Assembly: GCA_016293225.1 (NCBI GenBank)
Contig: JAEDEQ010000005.1
Coordinates: 1 to 47,468, forward strand
Length of the DNA: 47,468 bases
Direction of reading: 5' to 3'
Origin: Clostridiaceae bacterium
GTDB taxonomy: Bacteria; Bacillota; Clostridia; Oscillospirales; Acutalibacteraceae
Below, piece after piece: positions 40,607 through 47,468 of this stretch (position 1 is its first letter; each line of letters begins with the position of its first letter). The notes under the pieces were generated by a model. The model saw nothing but the letters and a program-made list of their open reading frames with translations. It ran no database searches and was not told the origin of the DNA. Position numbers and translations under genes: made by a program.

Positions 40607-41566
40607 ATGAAAGAGGTTGCAAAGGTTATGCTTCGTCTCACATCTTTTGCTCTCATTCTTCTTGTGCTTTTGTTCGGCGCCTCGGTGCTTTTCCAGCCGA
40701 AAAGCAACTCAAAGGACGCCGGAATGCTTGATTCAACGGCCAACGGTATCCTCGGCGAGCCGCAAAACACCATCGACGTGCTGATAGTCGGCGACAGCGA
40801 GGCCTACAGCGCCTTTGTTCCGCTCAAAATCTGGAACGATTACGGCTACACCCCGTATGTCTGCGCAACGTCTGCTCAGATTCTTTGCTATTCATATGAA
40901 TTCCTGCAAAAGACCTTTGAGAAGCAGCAGCCGCGCATTGTTATTCTTGAAACGAACGCAATATACCGCGCTTTCAGCGATTCTGACATTTTCAGCCAGA
41001 AGCTTGCTGAGGTTATGAGCGTTTTCCGCTATCACAACCGCTGGAAAACCCTGAGTCTGCGCGACTGGTCGTTCGGCGTTGACCTTTCAAACACCGAAAT
41101 TAACAAAGGCTATGTTTACAGCAACGCCGTGAGTTCTGTTGACGCGAAAAATCATATGAAGCCGAGCAAGATTCACGAGGGCTTTCCGAAAAAGAACGGA
41201 GCATATGTTGAAAAAATTAAAAAGCTCTGCGAGCAGAACGGAGCAAAGCTTGTCCTTGTCAGCTCGCCGAGCGTGAAAAACTGGAATATGCGCCGGCACA
41301 ATGCGGTGAGTAAGCTCGCAAAGGATATCGGCTGCGATTATATCGACATGAATGTTTTAAGGAAAGATATTCCGATAAACTGGAAGACAGACACAAAGGA
41401 CAAGGGCGACCACCTGAACTATACGGGCGCGCTCAAGGCGAGCGCCTATCTCGGAAAATACTTTGAATCCCTCGGAATTTTCCGCGACAAGCGAGGCGAT
41501 CCCGAATACAAACAGTGGAACAGCGCAGCCGAGGAGTTTGCAAACAGTACGGGAAAAAGCTTATAA
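40607..41566 (+). CDS. Membrane-anchored SGNH/DltD-like acyltransferase partner
   Basis: 319 residues. One N-terminal membrane helix (about 10-28) and an outer SGNH-hydrolase-type domain: nucleophile S64 in LIVGDSEAYSAF and the Asp-His pair in KGDHLNYTGALKAS near the C-terminus. AlgJ/AlgX, DltD and PatB are known examples of such proteins that complete acyl transfer after an MBOAT protein. ATG 40607 is behind AAAGGAGGT, within the 14-nt gap after the MBOAT gene. Which polymer is acylated is not known. Confidence 0.88.
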   Translation: MKEVAKVMLRLTSFALILLVLLFGASVLFQPKSNSKDAGMLDSTANGILGEPQNTIDVLIVGDSEAYSAFVPLKIWNDYGYTPYVCATSAQILCYSYEFLQKTFEKQQPRIVILETNAIYRAFSDSDIFSQKLAEVMSVFRYHNRWKTLSLRDWSFGVDLSNTEINKGYVYSNAVSSVDAKNHMKPSKIHEGFPKKNGAYVEKIKKLCEQNGAKLVLVSSPSVKNWNMRRHNAVSKLAKDIGCDYIDMNVLRKDIPINWKTDTKDKGDHLNYTGALKASAYLGKYFESLGIFRDKRGDPEYKQWNSAAEEFANSTGKSL

Positions 41567-41573
41567 GCTTTCC
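41552..41573. terminator. Palindrome between converging genes
   Basis: AAAGCTTATAAGCTTT core flanked by GGAAA and TTTCC; it contains the SGNH stop codon and lies past the end of the converging 63-residue gene. T-runs are short. Confidence 0.35.
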
Positions 41574-41585
41574 ATATATAAAGGC

Positions 41586-41777
41586 TCAGTCTATAAGCCC
41601 GTATTGCCTGTACTTTTCGAGTATAGCTTTATACATCAGACGGTTTCCGAGGTACTGGCGATATGTTGCGGACTTTTCCCTGCCCTCAGCTTTAAGCTTT
41701 TCAAGCTGAGCCGTTTCATATTCCGACTGCCTGACTATATCGCAAAGCATCTTTTCAAACGCTTCTAATCTTTCCAT
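41586..41777 (-). CDS. Small helical protein of unknown function
   Basis: 63 residues, almost wholly alpha-helical and charged, with heptad-like spacing (MERLEAFEKMLCDIVRQSEYE, then AQLEKLKAEGREKS and a YRQYLGNRLMYKAILEKYRQYG end). The start is convincing: GGAGG with a 5-nt spacer before ATG 41777. It follows the alkaline phosphatase gene by 56 nt on the same strand, so the two are probably co-transcribed. No family recognised; likely cytoplasmic, perhaps a dimeric coiled coil. Confidence 0.7.
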   Translation of the reverse strand: MERLEAFEKMLCDIVRQSEYETAQLEKLKAEGREKSATYRQYLGNRLMYKAILEKYRQYGLID

Positions 41778-41833
41778 GGCAACCTCCGCCCCCTTGCTTT
41801 GGGTCTGTTGAATTCAGACACCAAAAAATCTTT

Positions 41834-42925
41834 TCACTTCGCAACAGCGCAGGGAAAGCCCTCCTGCTCCAGCGCGGCAACGATACGCTTCGGAATATCG
41901 GTATTGAGGACCGACTGCTCCTCCTGCGATACAAAGGTATCAAAGCCGTAAACGTAAAGCGGAACGTCTGCTCCGGTGTGACCGGTGGTTGTGTAAACAT
42001 ACTCCCCGTTTTCAAAAGTGATTCCGCCCGTTTCGTGGTCGGCGGTCACAACAACAAGGGTGTGTCCGTCCCTCTTTGCGTAATCAAGGGCGGCTGCAAC
42101 AGCGCTGTCAAAGGAGAGCAGAGCCTCCTTCATTCCCTCGCCGTTGTTGCTGTGGTTATGTTTATCAATATGGGCGCCCTCAACCATCAGGAAAAAGCCG
42201 TTTTTGCCGTCGTCAAGCAAGTCGATGGCTTTTTTCGTCATCTGAGTCAGGGTCGGCATATTGCCGCAATCGCTTTTCCACAGTTCGCCGGTGAACTGGC
42301 CGAACGAGCGCGTACCCTCACCGAGCGCTGCCATTGATTCGTAATCAGTAACATATTCAAAGCCTGCGCTTTCCGCTTGGCTTTGGCTGCACGTTGAGGT
42401 TTTAACGCCCCAGACAAGGTCAAGGTCACTTTCAAGCTGATACTGAGTTATTTCGGAGGTATTGTTCCTGCTGCTTGTGTGAGCCGAAAATCCGCCCGGT
42501 GTTGCTCCCCTTGTGCTGTCCGTTGTAACAATACCCGCCATCATACCCTTGGACTTTGCAAACTCGCAAAGGTTCATCGGATAGCTTTTTTCGGCGTTGA
42601 CATCATCGGGATATACACCAACACAGCCGTTGTTTGTCCTGACGCCGCAGGCAAGAGCCGTTGCACCGGCCGCGCTGTCCGTCACGCTGCTGTTTGCTGA
42701 AGCGGTTTGCGAAAGGCTCCTGACCGGAAAAGAATCAAGAGCAAGGGCTGCTCCGGTTTCCGCGCGTACCTTTTCAACGCTCATGACGCCCATACCGTCA
42801 CCTATTAAAAAAATCACGTTCCGAAGCCCTTTGTCCTCCGGCTTGACTCCGATTCCGAAAAGATTCATGAAAAACATGATAATGGCCATAAAAAAGCCGC
42901 CTATTTTCCTGAAAAAGTCCGACAT
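41834..42925 (-). CDS. Membrane-anchored alkaline phosphatase
   Basis: 363 residues. Metal-dependent phosphomonoesterase. An N-terminal hydrophobic segment (about 9-24, GGFFMAIIMFFMNLFGIG) is kept as an anchor rather than cleaved, placing the enzyme outside. Motifs: VIFLIGDGMG (metal Asp), nucleophile Ser in SVTDSAAGATALACGVRT, MVEGAHIDKHNH (metal Asp and His), and VVTADHETGG (metal Asp-His). Shorter than E. coli PhoA, as expected for Gram-positive forms. ATG 42925 follows AAGGAGAG. A perfect inverted repeat upstream (42949-42969) may regulate it; no Pho-box array is obvious. Confidence 0.93.
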   Translation of the reverse strand: MSDFFRKIGGFFMAIIMFFMNLFGIGVKPEDKGLRNVIFLIGDGMGVMSVEKVRAETGAALALDSFPVRSLSQTASANSSVTDSAAGATALACGVRTNNGCVGVYPDDVNAEKSYPMNLCEFAKSKGMMAGIVTTDSTRGATPGGFSAHTSSRNNTSEITQYQLESDLDLVWGVKTSTCSQSQAESAGFEYVTDYESMAALGEGTRSFGQFTGELWKSDCGNMPTLTQMTKKAIDLLDDGKNGFFLMVEGAHIDKHNHSNNGEGMKEALLSFDSAVAAALDYAKRDGHTLVVVTADHETGGITFENGEYVYTTTGHTGADVPLYVYGFDTFVSQEEQSVLNTDIPKRIVAALEQEGFPCAVAK

Positions 42926-42948
42926 GGTATCTCTCCTTTTACCAAATT

Positions 42949-42969
42949 GTGTTAATTACATTTTAACAC
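42949..42969. promoter_or_regulatory. 21-bp inverted repeat upstream of the phosphatase gene
   Basis: GTGTTAA-N7-TTAACAC, perfect 7-7-7. It overlaps a TTAAAAT that may be the -10 (minus strand), and lies 24 nt ahead of the start codon, in operator position. Confidence 0.5.
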
Positions 42970-43085
42970 GGCGGCCGCAATATATAATTATTATTTGTAA
43001 ATAAATCTAATTAGGACGTGTTCAGTCTTTGCCCTATTGAAAAAATTGTCAGCAGTCAATAAAGTTAATATAACCGAAGAATATT

Positions 43086-43135
43086 AAAAAAAGCTCTGCT
43101 TAAATCCGATGTACAGATTTAATCAGAGCTTTTTT
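43086..43135 (-). terminator. Bidirectional terminator after the propeller-like protein gene
   Basis: AAAAAAGCTCTGCTTAAATC and GATTTAATCAGAGCTTTTTT pair over about 19 bp with one mismatch, a T-run leaving either strand. Confidence 0.85.
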
Positions 43136-43190
43136 GACCGATTACACCGCCTTGCACCGGCAAAGATAAGCGCCGAAAAACAAAGGCGGT

Positions 43191-44054
43191 TCACTCATTA
43201 CCGTCTGCCGCGCTTATATCATATTCACGAACAAAAGCATTGACGAAAAGAGGCCCCATATCCATTGCAAGAATAACCGGTTTTCCGTTTTCTATCATGA
43301 CAGTCATACCCTCGCCCTCACTGAACTTTGTAAGGTTGCGGTCAAGAAGCTTTTTAACGCTGCCGTCATCGGGATTGATTTTGTAAATCGCCTGTGTTTC
43401 GTCATTGGTTGCGGCTAAGATAAAACCATCAAAAAACTCTGCGCCCTGAATTTCTTCAACGGTTTCACTGAGAGGAATTTCACGAACAAAGCGCATCCCG
43501 TCGGCCGCGTCATATACAAGCAGTTTTGTCGGCTGCTTTGAATGGTCACAGCAGTAAAGCACGCCGTTTTCGGGATTGACGCAAACCCACGGCAAGCCCC
43601 TTGTTACCTGTTCGGCGTCTAAAATATAATACTCAACCAAATTCAGCGTCTCAGCGTCATAAACGCCGACAATCGGATAGTTCCATTTCTTGCTGTCCTC
43701 AAGCCCGGCATAAATATATCCGTTATAATAGCTCAGACCGCCGATATGCTTTATTGCATATTTTTCTGAAAGCTCAGCAGGGATTGCACGGTAATTTGCT
43801 TTGATAACAGTCTGAGCGTCGTCCGTCGTCTGAATGAGAGTGGTTTTTGAGGAAAAGAAAAGCGTCTTTCCGTCTGTTGTCATTCCCTGCGAGTGAAAAT
43901 AAGCGTCAATGCCGACAATGTTGGTTTTTGAAATGTCGCTTCGCCGTGATTGCGAAATAAGGTCAATGCCGTCTGTTGTCAGAGTAAGCGCAGCCAGAAC
44001 AACGGCAAAAACCGTTGAAAATATTCTTTTGATAAAGGTCAGTTGCTCGTTCAT
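43191..44054 (-). CDS. Exported beta-propeller-like protein of unknown function
   Basis: 287 residues. One N-terminal hydrophobic helix (about 8-26, RIFSTVFAVVLAALTLTT) anchors or exports it. The rest is a series of beta-blades with DG and NG turns: GMTTDGKTLFFSS, GGLSYYNGYIYAG, IVGVYDAETLNLV, PENGVLYCCDHS, KLLVYDAADGMRF, FFDGFILAATN, IYKINPDDGSVKKLL. These resemble YncE/glutamine-cyclotransferase-like six-bladed propellers. No catalytic residues can be assigned. ATG 44054 follows AAAAGGGGAG; an earlier in-frame start 26 codons up has no site. Bounded by terminators on both sides. Confidence 0.75.
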   Translation of the reverse strand: MNEQLTFIKRIFSTVFAVVLAALTLTTDGIDLISQSRRSDISKTNIVGIDAYFHSQGMTTDGKTLFFSSKTTLIQTTDDAQTVIKANYRAIPAELSEKYAIKHIGGLSYYNGYIYAGLEDSKKWNYPIVGVYDAETLNLVEYYILDAEQVTRGLPWVCVNPENGVLYCCDHSKQPTKLLVYDAADGMRFVREIPLSETVEEIQGAEFFDGFILAATNDETQAIYKINPDDGSVKKLLDRNLTKFSEGEGMTVMIENGKPVILAMDMGPLFVNAFVREYDISAADGNE

Positions 44055-44155
44055 CTCTTTCTCCCCTTTTGGCAGCCTTAAATGGTTGTAAAGAATATAA
44101 TTCAGTATATCACAGAGCGTTCCTGCGGTCAATATCCTGAAGAACCAATTTTAAG

Positions 44156-44190
44156 GGGTGTGGGGGCTGTCGCAGAAGCGACAGCCCCTT
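44156..44190 (-). terminator. Terminator after the von Willebrand A protein gene
   Basis: Minus strand GGGGCTGTCGC (44188-44178), TTCT loop, GCGACAGCCCC (44173-44163), a perfect 11-bp stem. The T-run after it is poor (CACACCCCTT). Confidence 0.65.
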
Positions 44191-44217
44191 ATCAAAAAGA
44201 TAATGTAATTGTTCAAA

Positions 44218-47200
44218 TTAATAGTGAGCCGCTCCGCATGAGCAAACGGGACTTGCTCTGAAAATTTTGAGGAAGATACGGATTATACTCCAGATAAAGC
44301 CTGCAAAACCGCCCTTGTGACATATGTGAGTACATTTGTCTGAGGGATCGTCCGGTTTAGTTTCCTTGCCGCAAATGTCGCACTTTCCGTCGTTGTCAGA
44401 GTCGGTATGACCTGTTGCCGGAAGCACTTTTTCGGTCTCCTCTGCCGAGCACACGGTGCAGGCATTTATAATTTTGCCGTCTTTATCGCAGGTGGGTTCA
44501 ACAACCTTTTGAGCGAAGGTATGACCTTTAGCCGCTGTTTCACTGTCGCTGTAACTTTCGCCGCAAACCATACAGGTATGGGTCGTGTAACCCTTTTCGG
44601 TACAAGTCGGGGCCGTAACCGTGTCTTTGTAGCTGTGACCGTTCAACAGGCAAAGGCTGTGAACAAAGTCGATTTCCTCAAGCGGATTGCCGTTTTCATC
44701 AAGCTCACTGATTACATAAATGCTGAAATGATCGGCGTAGAATACAAGATAACCATTTTCCTTGGTCGGTGTGTATTTCTTTTCAGTGCCGTCCTCGTTA
44801 AGTCTCTTAACCGAAATATTTTTTACACTTCTCAGATTTAGTTGAGTAAGCGGAATCATAATTTTTATGCCGTTTCCGTTCGGCTGAATTTCTACTCCGT
44901 CATTTAAAAGCGAGAAGTCAATCACAGTTACTTTTCCTTTTGAGGATTGTACCATTTTAAACTTGAGGGTGTGACTCTCCGACTTTTTGCATACATCACA
45001 AATCAAGGTTTCGTAAACCGTATCCTTAGTTGTACCGCCGCTGTTAATAACTGCCTTGAATTTATGCTCGCCGGCGGGCTGCTTCTCTTGCTTTTCATCA
45101 CCGCAAAGGCAGGTGCTTACAATCACAAGTCCGTCCTCGCAGCTGCCGTAAAATGAGGTTTGCCTGTATGAATGAACGTGCTTAGCGCCGTAAATTGCCG
45201 TATACGTCAAATCTATATTCGGCATAACGTTGGCTACGGCAGGTGACCAGCCCTTAAACTCAAGTCCGTCTTTTTCAGGAACCTCGGGAGCAGTGATTTT
45301 TTCGCCAAAGCGGTAGGTCTGCTTTGTTTCCTTTCCGTCAACGACCCATGTTACGGTGTGTTCCGCGGTGTTGATTTCGTCGGCCTCATAAACCGCATAG
45401 GACTTTGTTACGTTTTCGTCAACCGTCCACTTTGCAAGCTCGGTTTCGGGAACAACTATCCTGTCGCCGAGATTGCCCTCCCAGATTCTGTAGACCTCGC
45501 CGTTGATTGTGAATACAACAATATTCCTATCTAACGCAACATTCACCTTTTCAGGCTTTTTCAGATCTGCAACCTTTTCGCCGTCAATTTCAACATAGGC
45601 TTCGTCGGTATTGGTGTCGAATGAACCGGCTTCATAGCTGTTAAGCGAGCAGTCAAAGGTTACGCTTGCCGTGTAAACCGTCTTGCCGTCGGCAACCGTT
45701 TTGACCGCCGGAACATTTTCGATTCTCAGAGTTGTTGTGCCGTCGGCATTTCTTGAAACCGAAATGTCTGAGTCCTCAATGTCAAGAGTGTTCCTGAGGT
45801 TTTCTCTCATAGCGTATTCCTGCTCAAGGGTGAGCGTAAAATCGCTTGAAAGGGTGTCAACGATCGTTGCTCTCTTAAAGGTCAGCGTCTTATATACAAT
45901 TGAAAGAAGAAGTTTTGAAAAAATGCTGTTGAGGTTGTCGGTGTTGGTAACCGCCATATAATAACCGTTGTTATTTTTATCGCCGTAGTTATTCATAGCC
46001 TCGGCATAAGGATAGTTGGAAGAAACAATGTTAAGGAACCGGTTGAAATCGAAGGACGCGCTGTTATTGTCGCCCGTAATTCCGTCTTGCGTACCGTCAA
46101 AGTCACTGTTCGGGTCGGCATTGTCTTTAATACCGATGGTATAAAGCTTTGCGCCCGACATTTTGATATCTTTTGCAAACTCAACGGCATTCGGAACAAC
46201 CGCCTGAATGGCATCTCGGGTGGAGCTGTAATTGGTCGGGTCACCGTCGGTAATCAGAATAACAATCTTTTCACGATCCGGACCGTCATTATAGGCGGAA
46301 AGGATATCTTTGGCCATTTTCAGACCCAAGTCCGTCTGAGTTGCGCCGTTCGGCTCAATACGGTCAATCGCTTCGGTCAGCGTCTTGTTTACGCCGAGAA
46401 TGTTACCGACCGGGATAAAGGTATTACCCCAAGCGTCCCACTTGCCGTCGGCAATGTCCCTGTAGCTGATTTCCGTTGAGCCGTCAGCCGTTGCCATCAC
46501 GCCCGTTCCCTCGTAGTTGAGTGATTGATACCGGCCGCCGCTGTAACCGTAGGCACCGCTTCCGAAGCCGACAAGAGCAACTCTGTGATCCGCTCCGGTT
46601 GCCACAGCGTTCTGATTCAGCTTTTCAAGGAAGCTCTTTGCGCAGGACTTAAGTGCCTCAACCTTTGTTGTTCCCGAGCCCAGGGTGTCTTTCATTGAGC
46701 CCGAACGGTCGAGAACAAGAATGACATCGGCAGGCTTCGTTGAGGTCGATTCAAAGCTAATTGTCCTTGAAGCGGCACAGGCCGAAAGCGTGATTGTGGC
46801 AATTCCGTTTTCAAACTTATCAACAGTTTTTTCAGTTTCAATTTCGGATACATCTTCAGGGTCAATCGGGGTATAAACCGCATGAATAACGATATCCTTG
46901 TCGTTTAGTTCATATTCTTCCCATGCGACGGTGTAATTGTCCTTATCGTAAGGCTTAAGATCAGGCTCGGTAATATACTTTGTTCCGGCGGCGAAGCGTA
47001 CAATGTCAACTGTTTTTCCGTCAGCAATAAATGTCGCCGTATATGAAACGAGCTTGTCAATTTCTCTTGTTTGTGTATGAGAGCTGTTATTTTTACAGCA
47101 GAGGGTTTCTTCACCCTTTGCGTAGATTGTCGGCTTTTTGGTAACAACCCATTTACCCGTCCAGTCGTGGCCCGTAGGATCAACAGTTGCAGTTTCAATG

Positions 47201-47468
47201 TGTGAATTGTCATTTGCACAGACTCTCTGTTTTTCACCGCTTTCGGTGCAGGTGGCAGGTTTTACCGTCTCCCATTCGCCGTAAGCGTGACCCAGAGCCG
47301 GGATAAACTCACAGCCGTCTATGATAGCGCCGCAGACCGTGCAAACCGTTCCCTCGGTCTGTCCGCTTTCGGTGCAGGTGGCCGCAATGCCGTCCACCTT
47401 TTCAGGAGTGTGACCTTTCGGTTCAACCGCCTCGGTGCGTGTGTGAGAGGAATCTCTCTTGCAGGTGA
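44218..47468 (-). CDS. Large surface protein with von Willebrand A domain and Cys-rich repeats (5' end outside window)
   Basis: At least 1082 residues; the frame is open to the right edge, so the N-terminus is missing. In order, counted from the codon at 47397: Cys-rich repeats of the form AATCTESG...CTVCG (1-110), an InlB-type beta segment (about 118-176), a von Willebrand A domain (about 222-500) with MIDAS motif DRSGS at 230-234, a TQTD loop near 354 and ITDGDP at 382-387, beta domains, a second InlB-type segment (TYRFGEKITAPEVPEKDGLEFKGWSP), and two or three more Cys-rich repeats (APTCTEKGYTTHTCMVCGESY). The end, CHKGGFAGFIWSIIRIFLKIF plus a Cys-rich stub, could be a membrane anchor. The MIDAS site suggests metal-dependent adhesion. 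Single gene in view. Confidence 0.85.
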   Translation of the reverse strand, partial: TCKRDSSHTRTEAVEPKGHTPEKVDGIAATCTESGQTEGTVCTVCGAIIDGCEFIPALGHAYGEWETVKPATCTESGEKQRVCANDNSHIETATVDPTGHDWTGKWVVTKKPTIYAKGEETLCCKNNSSHTQTREIDKLVSYTATFIADGKTVDIVRFAAGTKYITEPDLKPYDKDNYTVAWEEYELNDKDIVIHAVYTPIDPEDVSEIETEKTVDKFENGIATITLSACAASRTISFESTSTKPADVILVLDRSGSMKDTLGSGTTKVEALKSCAKSFLEKLNQNAVATGADHRVALVGFGSGAYGYSGGRYQSLNYEGTGVMATADGSTEISYRDIADGKWDAWGNTFIPVGNILGVNKTLTEAIDRIEPNGATQTDLGLKMAKDILSAYNDGPDREKIVILITDGDPTNYSSTRDAIQAVVPNAVEFAKDIKMSGAKLYTIGIKDNADPNSDFDGTQDGITGDNNSASFDFNRFLNIVSSNYPYAEAMNNYGDKNNNGYYMAVTNTDNLNSIFSKLLLSIVYKTLTFKRATIVDTLSSDFTLTLEQEYAMRENLRNTLDIEDSDISVSRNADGTTTLRIENVPAVKTVADGKTVYTASVTFDCSLNSYEAGSFDTNTDEAYVEIDGEKVADLKKPEKVNVALDRNIVVFTINGEVYRIWEGNLGDRIVVPETELAKWTVDENVTKSYAVYEADEINTAEHTVTWVVDGKETKQTYRFGEKITAPEVPEKDGLEFKGWSPAVANVMPNIDLTYTAIYGAKHVHSYRQTSFYGSCEDGLVIVSTCLCGDEKQEKQPAGEHKFKAVINSGGTTKDTVYETLICDVCKKSESHTLKFKMVQSSKGKVTVIDFSLLNDGVEIQPNGNGIKIMIPLTQLNLRSVKNISVKRLNEDGTEKKYTPTKENGYLVFYADHFSIYVISELDENGNPLEEIDFVHSLCLLNGHSYKDTVTAPTCTEKGYTTHTCMVCGESYSDSETAAKGHTFAQKVVEPTCDKDGKIINACTVCSAEETEKVLPATGHTDSDNDGKCDICGKETKPDDPSDKCTHICHKGGFAGFIWSIIRIFLKIFRASPVCSCGAAHY

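Noticed and set aside
41463..41768. Plus-strand frames beyond the SGNH gene
   Set aside because: Antisense to the 63-residue gene, which has a clear ribosome-binding site; codon use is poor.
42076..43004. Plus-strand frames opposite the alkaline phosphatase gene
   Set aside because: Shadow frames of a gene with complete catalytic motifs.

Overview
The window looks like a chromosomal segment of an anaerobic Firmicute of the Clostridia, most likely the Ruminococcaceae/Oscillospiraceae. The grounds are strong GGAGG-type ribosome-binding sites, RNase Y, a division and cell-wall (dcw) cluster headed by mraZ, a MurE with the DNPR motif of meso-diaminopimelate ligases, a PASTA-domain PBP, an IspH-ribosomal S1 fusion (known from Clostridia), a DUF4474-type protein and Thr/Pro-rich surface linkers. 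All names come from reading motifs; no database search was run.

Layout. 1-2.3 kb is a visibly AT-richer accessory stretch. It holds the start of a truncated gene, a four-helix-bundle (S23/IVS-type) protein preceded by an unusual array of small hairpins and a perfect 44-bp palindrome, a gene remnant and a zinc-ribbon membrane protein. It abuts the 3' end of tRNA-Ser(CGA). 2.5-8.5 kb carries, all on the minus strand, an RluA-type pseudouridine synthase, rny, a large anchored surface protein and a membrane M28 peptidase. 8.65-20.7 kb is the minus-strand dcw operon mraZ-rsmH-ftsL-PBP-murE-mraY-ftsW-murG-murA-ftsQ, with a consensus promoter, MraZ-box-like repeats and an end terminator; murD, murF, ftsA and ftsZ are absent from it.

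20.98-28.4 kb (plus) holds a GH36-like glycoside hydrolase, then an apparent operon of a BaiN/HI0933-type flavoprotein, cmk, plsC and ispH-S1. The fusion contains its own internal ribosome-binding site and in-frame ATG at the start of the S1 part. 28.4-31 kb has a D,D-carboxypeptidase, a stand-alone receiver protein behind tandem Spo0A-box-like sites, and a small secreted protein. 31-36.5 kb has dus, polA, a 76-residue membrane protein with a consensus promoter and a LexA-type box, and a monoglyceride-lipase-like hydrolase. 36.7-47.5 kb is mostly cell-surface or exported: a DUF4474-type protein, an LPXTG-like anchored protein, an MBOAT/SGNH acyltransferase pair, a membrane-anchored alkaline phosphatase, a beta-propeller-like protein and a large von Willebrand A protein that runs off the right edge.

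The strongest leads are: the SOS-box-controlled small membrane protein (34946-35274), a candidate SOS division inhibitor; the four-helix-bundle gene with its hairpin array (206-824); the Spo0A-box/stand-alone receiver unit (29443-29954); and the internal start in ispH-S1 (27193-27214). Long gene-free stretches: 557-991 holds the hairpin array, the inverted repeat and the palindrome, and nothing recognisable after 824. 35177-35539 holds two promoters, the LexA-type box and a 17-bp palindrome, with about 170 unremarkable AT-rich bases between.
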